The position numbers were made by a program, and so were the translations under genes. 64,000 nt of DNA. It comes from Trametes villosa. Taxonomy: Eukaryota > Basidiomycota > Agaricomycetes > Polyporales > Polyporaceae. Below, in pieces: positions 12,182 through 22,437 of the stretch; position 1 is the first letter of the stretch, and each line of letters opens with the position of its first letter. The DNA lies in assembly GCA_002964805.2 (NCBI GenBank), contig PUDQ02000084.1:186001-250000 (forward strand), written 5' to 3'. Under the pieces are notes generated by a model. That model was not told the origin of the DNA, made no database searches, and worked only from the letters and a program-made list of their open reading frames with translations.

Positions 12182-13579
12182 TCAGGGCTTGATGGCGATC
12201 TTGAGCGCGCCGCGGCTGCTCATCTTGTCTAGCGCGCCCTGGTAGTCCTCGAGCGGGAAGACATCCGTGACCTGCGAAGCGGCCAGTCAGCTCGTACTCT
12301 GGGGTGCCGTACGGTGGGTGTGGCTTACCATGCCCTTGACGTTGACCTTGCCGCCGTCGAGGTATGCTACTGCACGAGGGAAGCAGAATGCCTGCGAGAA
12401 CGAGCCGATGACCTGTTGTCCCGCACAGGTGAGCGATCGTCCACGAAGAAAGGCTGCGCGACACATACCCTGATCTCGTCTCCAAAGATCTTGGACGGCG
12501 GCCAGTGCACCTGCGCCTTGTTCTCGTACACGCCGTAGATCATGATGGTGCCGCCGCGGCGGACGTAGTTGATGCTGTCCTGCGCGAGCTTCTCGACACC
12601 GGTGGCCTCGACGACGACGTCGAAGCCGTACGGGTTGTCCTTCTTCAGCTGGTCCCACTGCGCCTGCGGGTTCTGCCTGTCGAGCTCGATGTACTCGTCC
12701 GCAGCGTTCAACTTCTTCGCGATGTCCATCTTGATGCCCTTGTTCGCCGCGATCGTGACACGGTGCGCGCCGTTCAGCTTCAGCAGCTGCGCAAGGATCA
12801 GGCCGGTCGGGCCCGCGCCGAGGAGCAGTACGTCGATACCGACTGGCGGGTTGAGCTTGTCAAGGCCGTGGATGGCACATGCCGCAGGCTCGAGCAGCGT
12901 GGACTCCTCGTCGGTCAAGTTGTGGATCTTGTAGCATTTGCTCTGGTGGTAGACGATGTACTCCGCGAAGCCGCCGTCCTGCGTAACACCGCGTGCGTGG
13001 AAGTTCTCGCAGAGGACGGCCTGGCCGCGCCTGCAGTAGAAGCAGGTGTTGCACTACGTACGCGCGGGATCTTCGTGAGCGAATGCGGGCGTGTAGGGAG
13101 GTATACAGGGACATACAGAGGTGCCCACGTCCGCGACGATGCGGTCGCCGATCTGGAAGTCCGCGTCCTTTACGTTCTTGCCCTTCTCGACAATGCGCCC
13201 GATCGCTTCGTGTCCGGGGATGAGCTGATGGGAGAAGCGTGAGCGGTGCGATCTTGCGTGCGCGGACGATCATGAAGGGCGGACGTACGGGGAACTTTGC
13301 GATAAACTCGCCTTCGTGGATGTGCGCGTCCGTTCCGCAAACACCGCAGAGGGTGACTATATGCGTGCGAGCTCAGCGATTGGACGCGAAGCGAGGTGAG
13401 GGGCCTGGAACGTACCCTTGAGGAGGAGATCGTCGTCGCCGCACTTGGGAATGGGAACCTGGCGGATGTCGAACTTGTGCGGCTAGACACGAGCGCGATC
13501 GTGATTAGGCGGCGACGTCTGTGAGAACGCGGACGCGTACCTCGCTGTAATAGAGCGCCTTCATGGTTCCTTCGGGCAT
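12182..13579 (-). CDS. Zinc-dependent medium-chain alcohol/polyol dehydrogenase
   Basis: Seven exons: complement(12182..12271, 12329..12412, 12469..13053, 13117..13224, 13289..13356, 13416..13482, 13541..13579); 346 aa, the normal length for the family. The catalytic-zinc ligands are seen in [17 protein letters not shown] (Cys) and [13 protein letters not shown] (His-Glu). The structural zinc lobe is [17 protein letters not shown] with four cysteines. The nucleotide fold is [17 protein letters not shown] near residue 170. The pattern matches sorbitol/arabinitol/threonine-type dehydrogenases that oxidise a secondary alcohol with NAD(P)+ in the cytosol. The exact substrate cannot be read from the sequence. 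The start ATG is followed by a second in-frame Met five codons on; the first is taken because it gives a family-like N-terminus. Confidence 0.92.
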
Positions 13580-14226
13580 GGTGGATACGAGGTGGTGGGT
13601 GCGAGGAGGGAGTGGGTGGTGTGGTGACGGTTGAGAGCAGAGGTGGGCGAACGTGGCTGATCTTTATCTGCTGGTTTTGTGCGCCACGCCGTCGAAGAGA
13701 ATGCGAGCAGCGTCCCTCTTTCACGAATCACCGACCTCTTCGCCCGGGCCGTGACATCATACGACCTCATCTGCGTCCCCTCGGCACCCCGGCCTTCCTC
13801 GGCCGGCCCCGCAGACGCCCGACGTCATCCAGAAAAACGCGTCAGACGCGCACCCGTGACCGCGTTTTTGCCCGATCTGGCAGGCGCACCGAGTTTTTCC
13901 TGCGCGGCGGGGCGGTGCGCGGGCGACGCGGTGCGTCATCGGTCTGCTTATCTGTATCAGTACCCCCGATTGCGTCCAAGCCTCTGCGGGAGAAGATCTC
14001 CTCCCAACACACGACCACGTCCACAGGCACTCGCGCCGACGCGCACTCTTTTCCCTTTTGGCGACGTAGCGGACGAACCCTGGAAGAACCCCCGCTGCCC
14101 GCCTGCACGCCCGTTTACGTCTAGAGTGAATGACGACTATAGATACAGCACTTCCCTCCTTGCAAACATAGGCCCTGCGCTGGGTCGCGGATCGCAGGGC
14201 AGGAACAACTGCCAGCTACGCTCACG
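13580..14226. other. Intergenic region (ADH promoter, acyl-CoA synthetase 3' end)
   Basis: 647 bp between two genes on the minus strand. It carries the 5' region of the dehydrogenase and the 3' region of the acyl-CoA synthetase. I find no coding exon or RNA gene. Confidence 0.5.
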
Positions 14227-17018
14227 CTACCGACCGTCTGAAGACGTACGGCCAATGCCCTTCCGCGCCAGCTCCTTCGACCACGTCCGCAGGATATGCT
14301 TCTGCACCTTCCCACTCGCCGTCTTCGGGATCTCCTCCGGCACCCCCTCCTCGCCCACGAACCACACCCAGCCCGGTGAGTTCTGATGCAGAAAAGCCCC
14401 TGAATCAGCGGAGGTTGCGGGCGCAATACAGAGAGAGGGGCGACGGCAACCGGCGTGTGTGCATCGCTAACCTAGTGCGGTAGTTTTCGCTACCGACGCT
14501 AGCGAGCACTCCGCCACTCCGACGCAGACGAAGAGAAGCATAGGGCACGCACCTGTGGGTTCATTCCGTCTGCGACGACCCTTCGTGTTTCTTCCTTGGA
14601 AATCGCCGTCGTGGGCTCTCGCACGATCCACGCCCCCACTACCTCCCCGTATTTCGGGTCGGGCACGGAGACGACGGCTGCCTCGCGGATGTGAGGGTGC
14701 GCTGTCAGCACATTCTCAATCTGCACCGGAAACAGATTCTGGAAAGATACGAATTAGCGAGCGGCCGGTGACGCAGGAGGAATGAGGTCACCTCGCCGCC
14801 GCGGATGATGATGTCTTTGATTCTCCCAACAACTGAGGGTGGGCAGTTCAGTGGATGTAGTGACGGTTAGAAATCGCAATCTTACTTCTGAGGTATCCCT
14901 CCTCGTCCATGATACCTTCATCTCCTGTGTGCATCCACAGAGTCCCATCCTCGTCTGTCTGCATAACACGCGCTGTTTGCTCGGGGTCATTCCAGTATCT
15001 GCAGCGCTTCTGAGCTCTCAGGTGTGCGCCTAACGAACGGAGAGGCACTCACCCTTTCTGCAACAAATAGCCAGCCACTAGAATCTCGCCAGGCATGTTA
15101 ACGGGAACAACCTGCCCCTCAAGGTCCACGATCTTCGCCTTGACGTGGGGCAGTATCTTGCCAACCGTCTCGACGCGCTTCATAACTGGGTCATCTGGCG
15201 TCGTCTGGAATGAGACCGGACTGTACAGCGGGTCAGATATTCCGCCACCCTCGTAGCTCATGAGCGGCGGTGCACACCTCGTTTCCGCTGTAAACATATA
15301 CGTGGTGAGCAATACCGCCTACAAACCGCGTCTGAGAACGTACTCATTCCGTACGCCACAGTGAGCTCCGTCAGATTCAGCTTCTCAATGAGCTGCTTCA
15401 TCAGGTCGATCGGTATAGGCGACCCCGCCGCGATCCCCGTCCTGTAGCCCACAACCGTCAGCCACGTACCCAAGCAGCACAACGCGCCGGCTGCAGCCTT
15501 ACCGCAAGCTCCGCGTATCGACCGTCTCCCCCTCCACTCTCCGCCGTTGCACCTCGGCGAGGACGCCGAGGAAGTGCGTCGGCACGCCGTGCAACGCGGT
15601 GCAGCGCTCCTGCGCGACCGCGTCCACGATCGCGGCGGGGCTGTAGATCTCGGACGGGTACACGATGCACGCGCCGTGCGTCCACGCTGCGAGGTTCCCT
15701 AGGACGAGGCGTGTGGTGCGCATCCGAGGTGAGCGCGAGGAGTGGGCAGGGAGGGAGTGAGGAGAGGGACTTATCAAAGCAGTGGAAGAGCGGCGGGACG
15801 TTGCCTGGAAGTATCAGGGGTTAGCGGAGGAGGAAGGAGGTGAGGTGAAGGGCGTGGCGTACATAGTATGTCGGAGGGCGTGAGGTGCATGCAGCGGCCG
15901 ATTGATAGACCGTTGTTCAGCAGGTTATGATGTGTTAGCTGTGGAGGAGATGTTCAGCGAACACCGACCATGCGGTATGTTACAACAATCGCTGACCGAT
16001 ACCGCCTTGGGCGCGCCAGTCGTACCACTGTAAACACAACCGTAAGCAAGCCCCCTCCAGTGCACAGCACCCCTCCCTTACCTCGTAAACTGCAAGTTAA
16101 TCACATCGTCCACCCCAAGCCCTGCCCCGATCTCCTCGACCCTCCGCCTCTCCCCCGTGTCCTCCCGCCACAGCATCACCTCCCGGAAGTCCACCGCGGG
16201 CCGCACGCCCTCGAGCTCGCGCGCGAACTCGTCCAGCCCGCTGGTGTTGTCCACGACGACGAGGTGCCGCAGCGCGGGGAGCGCCTCCTCCTGGATCTCG
16301 CCCGCGCGGGACGCGGCGAGCGCGGGGAACACGTCGCAGAGCATGCGCACGTACGCGGAGGTGCGGATGCGCGGGACGACGAAGAGGTGGGAGACGCCGA
16401 CGAGGTTGAGCGTGCTCACCTGCTCGGAGGGCCGCGCGGGGCGGGGACGTCAGTGCATGTCTCAATATTGGCGTGTCGGGTACGCACGAGCTCTGGTAAA
16501 CGGTACGCCGGGTTGAGCGTGACCAGGATCGCGCCTATGCTCGCGCACGCCCACTGCACACACGCATACGCGCTACAGTACGTGTACGCCGAGTGAGAAC
16601 GTGAGCGCTCCTCCAAGCCGCCCGTTCCCTCCACGCACCTATTATTCCCCATAATCACGCCCACGCGGTCCCCCTTCTTCACGCCGAGGTCGAGCAACCC
16701 GCGCGCGAGCGCCTGGACGTGCCGGTCGAGCTCGCCAAAGTCCCACGCGAGGTGCGGCGCGTCGCCGAGGGTGCGCGCGCGCGGCCCCCCATGCGGGCGC
16801 GGCCGCTCCTGCCGTGCGATGAGCGCGGGGCGCGCGCCGTGTGCGGCGAGGATGTCCTCGCGGAAGTACGCGGGGAGCGTCTTCGCGACGAGCGGCGGCT
16901 CGAGCGGGCCTGAGACCGCCGAGAGTGTAAGACGGCTCGCCGAGCTCGGGGGCGGGGCAGGCGGTATGGTCGAGAGCCTCCGGAGGGCCGCGCGCGGGAG
17001 TACTGAGGACCTCCGCAT
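14227..17018 (-). CDS. Acyl-CoA synthetase (AMP-binding, ACSF2-like), probably mitochondrial
   Basis: Fourteen exons: complement(14227..14382, 14553..14738, 14792..14832, 14886..14998, 15053..15220, 15278..15287, 15344..15441, 15503..15710, 15775..15804, 15863..15938, 15997..16027, 16082..16419, 16488..16572, 16639..17018); 639 aa. The N-terminus [16 protein letters not shown] is Arg/Ser rich and looks like a mitochondrial presequence. Adenylate-forming motifs are present in order: [11 protein letters not shown] (ATP phosphate loop), [36 protein letters not shown], and the catalytic lysine in [10 protein letters not shown]. The enzyme activates a fatty or short-chain acid to its CoA thioester via an acyl-adenylate. 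The ninth coding exon (15278..15287) is 10 nt. The intron at 15711-15774 can only be joined in frame with AT-AC ends. Chain-length preference is unknown. Confidence 0.92.
15711..15774 (-). other. Probable AT-AC intron in the acyl-CoA synthetase gene
   Basis: Read on the minus strand the 64-nt intron begins ATAAGT and ends CCACAC. Removing it joins PPLFHCF to [10 protein letters not shown] through a split glycine codon (G|GC), which is the conserved family sequence. No GT-AG pair in this interval restores the frame with the LVLGN block intact. A possible branch site, GCTCACC, lies about 20 nt before the end. The ATAAGT start resembles the known U2-type AT-AC class more than the U12 consensus. 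Confidence 0.7.
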
Positions 17019-17523
17019 CGTGAGGCCTGGGACGCGAGATGGTGAGTGGTGGAAAGGAGGAAGTTGGAGAGCGGGATGTACGTACTCGACGATGCTGCGC
17101 TAAGTACCCCGGATGTGGGGGCGCTCGCCGCTCGGCAATCCGGGGAAGGCCAGGTGACCGTGCCCGCATACCCACCCGTGCTTGCTGGTCTAAGATGGCG
17201 ATTCGGAGGCCGTCCACGGCGTAGTGGAGGGCCTAACTGGTCTGTAGGGATGTTCGTTACTCTTCGGACGCGAGTGGCGGCAAGGAGACGCGTTGAACTG
17301 GCGCAAGCGTCAGAATGCGGGGTAATTGAGCGACCCCGTTGGCCGGCCCGGCTCCCCGAATGTCTTAGGCGGAAGCTGCAGTAGCTCATACAGTCAGGCA
17401 AGCAATAGTCCTCGGGACGGGTGAGTATTCCAACCAAGGCGAGCGTGTGTATATCCAGAGAATATCTACGGTACAACAACATCCCGACTAACAGCCGTCT
17501 CATCGCGAGCCCTACGCAGTTGG
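17019..17523. other. Intergenic region upstream of the acyl-CoA synthetase gene
   Basis: 505 bp between the acyl-CoA synthetase start (promoter side) and the phosphatase stop (3' side), both on the minus strand. No additional gene is seen. Confidence 0.5.
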
Positions 17524-19738
17524 TCAGGGCTTCCCGATGATCAACGCTGCAGCGGCCTGCGCCTCCTCGCGCTCCTTCTGCTTGTTGACCGGCGTGTATG
17601 CGCACTCGGCCTCCCAATCCGTAGGCGTGAGCTCCTTCACCCGCTCGCGGAACGCCGCGAGGGTGCAGAATTCGGGCGACCCAGGGAGGTGCTGGCCCTC
17701 CCCTGCGCAGAACGGCAGCGCCTTGTTCTGGTTCTGATAGCGGACGCGAACGTCTGAAGAACGAGTCACAAGGTTTAGAACAAAGCTTCCGAGCGTATAG
17801 CGCCGCTATGTGGACGTACAATGTTCTGCCGTATCCCGCGGGCGACCGAAGATCGACAGCACGTTTTGCCACGAAGAGGCCGGCTGCGCGGCAGGGGTGT
17901 GCTTCTTGAAGAGCTCGAATGTCACGGCGGCTGTGAAAGCAGGCCATCTACGAAGCGGGCAAGCGGGTCATGAGCAAGATACGCTTTGGCATGTTACAGC
18001 TGACGTACTTCTCGTCGAACATTTCCAGCGTACTGGACAGACCAGCGAGACAGGTGTCGTGCGTGCTATGAATTAGGATCCGCGTGGGGTCGGCGTCGCT
18101 CTTGTCCGCCTTGGCTTGCATTTTCTGGGCCAGGTCGCTAAGCAACGGGCCCATGCCTAACCGCCGCACTTCCTCAGTGCGATCTAGGGTGTGTTAGAAG
18201 ATGTTAGCGCGAGGGTTTCAGGATGGGATAACTGAGTGTGCGTCTCACACCCTGCGAACCATTCAGTGACCACAGCTTTCTCCTACGTATACGGGTTACT
18301 CCTGTATGTGCACCAGTATCGGAAGAGAGAACTCACGATCACATCCAAGACACCCTCTTCCTTGAACTCGGAGGGCACCTTCACGCCGTGCGCGTCTGCA
18401 GAACGGATCTACCGACTTGTCAAAAGGGGTCTTGTACCAGCTCCACGGCCAAGCATACCGTGTCGAATATGCCGGAAGCCCTCGGTTTGCCATCTAGTCG
18501 GATGGGGTTTCCGCCAATGAACTTGGACAGCTTCTTGTCCAGAGGTTCCAGCGTCGTGTTCCAGGCAGCCGCAGCGGCTATGGCACGAGCATACGGTCAA
18601 CCATCCGGAGTGTAACGGGGTGAGAGAAAGTTTACCATGAGCGAAGCCTATTTGGAGGATCTCCAGGCGCTTGCAAGCCATGGTGTTCCCGAATAAATTC
18701 TCGTCCTTGCCGTTCCTGCCGAGTTGTGGGTCTGCATAGGTATCGGGCGAGCTTACCGGCTCGGTAGACTCACCGTATCCTGAGCAGGGGAACAAAGTCT
18801 TTCGAGTGTTTTGTCATGGGGTATAGGCCGTGCGTGATCTGCAGCAGTGACTCAATTGTTCGTGGCATGTTCGTCGAGCGGAGATAGATCTCGTCATTGG
18901 AAGTAACGACGTCAGGCAGGAACTTGAGCCTGCGTCCTTGTCAATGAGACCGGCCGCTGTTCATGTGTCGCGGTAATCACGTACCTATCAACGTATAGCT
19001 TCCTGAGTGAGCTACCGAAATTATAGGTCGACTGTGGCTGCAGTCAGCGACCGTCCTAGTGGGTCTCCGCATCGGCGGAGAGAACGTATGGACGCACTTC
19101 ACGACCGACATCCGTCAACTCTCCTAGTAGACTGTGAGCCGAAATCAGCACGAAGCAAGCTTTGTACGGGCGCGCGGCTGGCGCTACAGGGCCCCAAGGA
19201 TCGACGCACCATTCACCGACCGCGGCGGAGCCGTCCCTCCGTTCCACAACCCGACGTGCGCGCAACTCCTCCGTCACCGGCCCCGCCTGCACCGCCGGAA
19301 AGGGAAGGTTCTGTCCCTCTTCAGCAGATGCGCTCGCGACCGCCGCGCGGAACTGGCGTGCGGTGTTGCAGAACATCCAGTGCTCGGGGATGCTCGCAGG
19401 CGGGTCCGCCATGCGTATGCCCACGGGCGTGCGCTCACCTAGCATACAGTCAGGTATTCATGCAAAATGAGAAAGAATGGGACGGTTCTCAAAACATATG
19501 ACGTACCGTGCCGAACATATATATAGACCTGCTGCAGCTCTAACCCCGGCGGCGCGACCGGGTACCCTTCGACGTCCAGTGGTACATGCCCTCTGATGAT
19601 TGGGCCCCCTCTTGTTTCGTTTCCTAGCAGTCCCATTCCAGTCCCAGGCTCAGTCCGTTCGATAGAGTGTGCGAATGTGCGGATTAAGAGAGTGCCGTAG
19701 AGTAGCTGGAGGATAGACGAGACGGAGAAGTTGAACAT
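17524..19738 (-). CDS. Histidine acid phosphatase (ACP6/PXYLP1-like)
   Basis: Twelve exons: complement(17524..17753, 17820..17947, 18009..18183, 18249..18282, 18337..18408, 18459..18577, 18636..18715, 18774..18929, 18985..19031, 19098..19131, 19210..19438, 19507..19738); about 511 aa. The phospho-accepting histidine motif RHGERTP spans the first exon junction (residues about 76-82). The proton-donor HD pair is in ILIHSTHDTCLAG near residue 378. Other family blocks are LLGELTDVGR, STYNFGSSLRKLYVD and RLGMGPLLSDLA. A hydrophobic stretch after the chosen Met (MFNFSVSSILQLLYGTLLI) could be a signal anchor to the secretory pathway. The N-terminus is the weak point: upstream codons in frame lack an ATG, and an undetected 5' exon is possible. 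The substrate (lysophosphatidate, phospho-sugar or phytate-like) cannot be decided. Confidence 0.87.
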
Positions 19739-20287
19739 CCACACGAGATGCGGGGTAAGTCTGGAGCTGACAAGCCTTTGTAGCGTCCTGGGGAGCACTC
19801 TAGATTATCCAAGCTACCAATGCGGGAGGAGTTGCGGGGACTGGATGCACGAGGATCGTGTGCGTCGCGCGGTGCGTGTGTTGGGTGACACAACTCAAGA
19901 AGCTCACTCCCTTAATAGGCGCCCTGACATCCAAGCCAAGAGTCAGCGAGAGTATCCATGACGATGTCGACGCCTGCCATTTGACGGCCGCTCAACGGGT
20001 CTGCTCAGTGATAATCGACTCGGCGAGCAGTTCAACCTGAACCAGGACTGTTCAGCGGGAAGGGTCGAGGGGTATCCGATGACATTGTCTACGAGCTGTA
20101 ACACATGCGCCTACAACATAATCGAGTGGGGAGGCAAGAAATGGATAACGTGACCAGTCGACGTCCCAACACCGTGAGGACGTCATTAGATAGCGTGTAA
20201 CGGTACTTAAAAGAACAGCCCGAGTCCCGGGATTATATGGTCGTAATGGTGGGTTTTGTGGGAGGAGAGCCGTGTTCCTGCGCGCAT
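19739..20287. other. Intergenic region upstream of the acid phosphatase
   Basis: 549 bp between the acid phosphatase start and the hydroxylase stop, both on the minus strand. It could hide a short 5' coding exon of the phosphatase, but I could not identify one with confidence. Confidence 0.45.
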
Positions 20288-21674
20288 CTAGACAGTCAGG
20301 ACGGTGTTGAAGACGTAGTCCCAGAGCTTGCTCGTCACGCCGAAGGCAAGGTCGAAGTTCTTGTAGTGATGCGCAAGGTGGTACTTCTTCAGCTCGCGGA
20401 CGTAGGCAGGGAGTCTCGTGTGGTGGAGGCTATGGGGACGGTCAGCACACAGTAGTGGGCAGTGTAGAGGTAGGTAACTTACGCGTAATGCGTGCAGTCA
20501 TAGAGAACGTCTGAGAGGGGGGAAAAGTCAGACCTTGCAACGATGTTGCGTCACAGCAGTGCACTCACAAAAGACGAAGGCTCCGGAAATAATGCCGTTC
20601 GCTGTGGCAGGCGGGAACAGCAAATGACCGAGCTGCGTCATCGGATACGACAAGACGGTGAATAGCAATGGCGGCATGACCAGCCTCAGCCTATGCATTG
20701 TCAGTAAATGTGCGGGTGGGAGGCCAGCGTTCTCTACTCACCTGTCCATAGGCAGGTAGTGGTGGATACCGTGCATCAGGAAGTGCAGGGTCAGAGCCGC
20801 AGGATGATCCGGCAGCGCCGCGTCGATGTGGAACAAGAAGCGGTGGAAAATGTACTCCAGGAGCGTCCAGATGATGTTGCCCGCCAGGAAGCAGGGCACC
20901 GTCTTGGCGAAGGCGATAGGGTCGACGCGGCCAGCAGCCACAGCCCTCAGAGGTGCGCCAGGGTCGGCGGTGAACAGGGGGAGGGCGTAGGAGCCAATGG
21001 AGAACTGCACCAGGGAGCGCACGAAGAGGTACGCCGCGATGGGCAGCCAGAAAATCGGCACAACGTACCACGACGTGCGGGTGAACATCTGAAACCGAGG
21101 TTTGAGGGGGGCACTGGCAACATTGTGATGTGTACTGACCTCGAGATACCAGGGCCCAAATAGACGGGGGGAGTCAGGGGTGTGCCGAGGTTGGTGGACT
21201 TGCTGCATGTAGTAGGCTTTCGAGAAGTTTGCCCGCCAGACCTGCAGGAAGAGCGGCTCCCGGAGGTCGAGGAACTCGTTCTTCTCAAAGTCCGCAGTCA
21301 CATCCGTCTCCTCCGGCTCGAAGTCGTCGGGGGCCTCCCAGTCTGCCGCGTAACTAAGCACCCAACTCTGAGCGCCGAGGAGCAATGAAAAACGCACCAT
21401 CCCTGACAATGTTCTCCCCGACGCGCACGCGGCCGATGCAGTAGTCCTCGAGCATGTCGTACGCGGAGTCCGAGTGGTCGTGCTCCGCCGCGTCCTTCAT
21501 GATCGCGCCAATGTCCTTGCCGGCGAAGCTCAGGACGAGGTCGTCGCCTCCGGGGTGGTCCGGGAGGAAGCGCGTGACGTCGTAGACCTTGCCGTTGCGG
21601 GTGACCCAGCAGCTGGCCGCCGAGGCGTGTTTTTCGACGTCCTCGGCGGCGAAGATGCGGATTCTCTTGGACAT
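20288..21674 (-). CDS. SCS7: Sphingolipid fatty acid 2-hydroxylase (cytochrome b5 fusion)
   Basis: Six exons: complement(20288..20429, 20483..20510, 20569..20690, 20742..21088, 21140..21342, 21398..21674); 372 aa. Residues 1-85 are a cytochrome b5 domain with the heme-ligand motif DHPGG and a second histidine in EHDHSD. The C-terminal hydroxylase has the di-iron histidine clusters: EYIFHRFLFH, HFLMHGIHHYLPMD, HYALHH and YHLAHHY, set among four membrane segments. The enzyme adds the 2-hydroxyl to the very-long acyl chain of ceramide in the ER, using electrons from its own b5 domain. The junction between the two domains is taken as the splice giving RDDWEAPDDFEPEETD, which matches the family linker. 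Confidence 0.95.
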
Positions 21675-22157
21675 GGCGGGCGAAGAGACGGGCGGGCAGA
21701 GACTCAGAGTGGGCGGGACGCGGAGGCAGGTGCCGAGCTCTAATCACACCACTTCTTACAGTCAATATTATATAGCCGGCTCTTTCCCACGCTTCATCTA
21801 AGCGAGATGAGTGGACGCGGCGCGCGGAGGCTCGGCTCTCGGGCTGCCCCGATCCTCCACCACCATGGCCCAGACGGAGCAACTTTGCAAGGCCTGTCGG
21901 GATTACGAAAATCAAGCGGGTGATGGCGCAGGTAGCGTGGATTTTGCTTCTCTGCACACTAGACCCAATTGTGCCAGAGATGGTGACCGGAGATTCGAAC
22001 ATGACGATGGCAAACCGAGGACAGGGAACAGAGAGTGCCAGTAGGTCCGAGAGACGGAACGTCCCGCTCGGACAGGCTCGACGGTACGTGAAACCGGGAT
22101 GTCAGCAAGCCTGGTAGTCTAACGACTCGGGTGCCGTCCTGTGAGTCTTTGAGAAGG

Positions 22158-22162
22158 CAAAA
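22158..22162 (-). terminator. Pol III terminator of tRNA-Val
   Basis: A TTTTT run on the minus strand just downstream of the mature tRNA 3' end, the usual Pol III termination signal. Confidence 0.7.
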
Positions 22163-22165
22163 AGC

Positions 22166-22259
22166 TGGTTCGACCCGGGCTCGAACCGGAGACCTCCTGT
22201 GATCACTGCTGTACCACAGCTTGTGAGACAGACGTGATAACCAACTACACCATCGAACC
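22166..22259 (-). tRNA. tRNA-Val (anticodon CAC) with intron
   Basis: 94 nt folding as a full cloverleaf. The acceptor stem GGTTCGA pairs with TCGAACC. The D arm is GTG...CAC. The anticodon stem TCTGT pairs with ACAGG, and the loop CTCACA places CAC at positions 34-36. The T stem TCCGG pairs with CCGGG and the T loop is TTCGAGC. A 20-nt intron follows position 37, the standard eukaryotic place. Read on the minus strand, a run of five T begins four bases beyond the 3' end and is a likely Pol III stop. Confidence 0.93.
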
Positions 22260-22437
22260 GTGCTTTCTAGACAGAAGCGCACATACGAATCACCCTGTGA
22301 GTAGTATCCCCTTCCTCCCGTCGACCTCCCTGGCACGCCGTCTCCCAGCAGACTTCCATGCAGACCTCCACTATCTGTTCACGCATGAGGTCCCCCAAGC
22401 CCTAGTTATACCCTAATACTTTTTCTAGGCCTCCACT

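Larger units (their letters stand above)
21675..22437. promoter_or_regulatory. Divergent region between SCS7 and PIG-A genes, with a tRNA inside
   Basis: 763 bp separate two divergently read genes, with tRNA-Val(CAC) at 22166-22259 on the minus strand. RNA polymerase II promoters for both neighbours must flank the Pol III gene. No defined TATA element is called. Confidence 0.5.

Noticed and set aside
16679..17947. 422-aa minus-strand open frame
   Set aside because: It crosses from the phosphatase into the acyl-CoA synthetase gene in wrong frames; both genes have complete spliced models.
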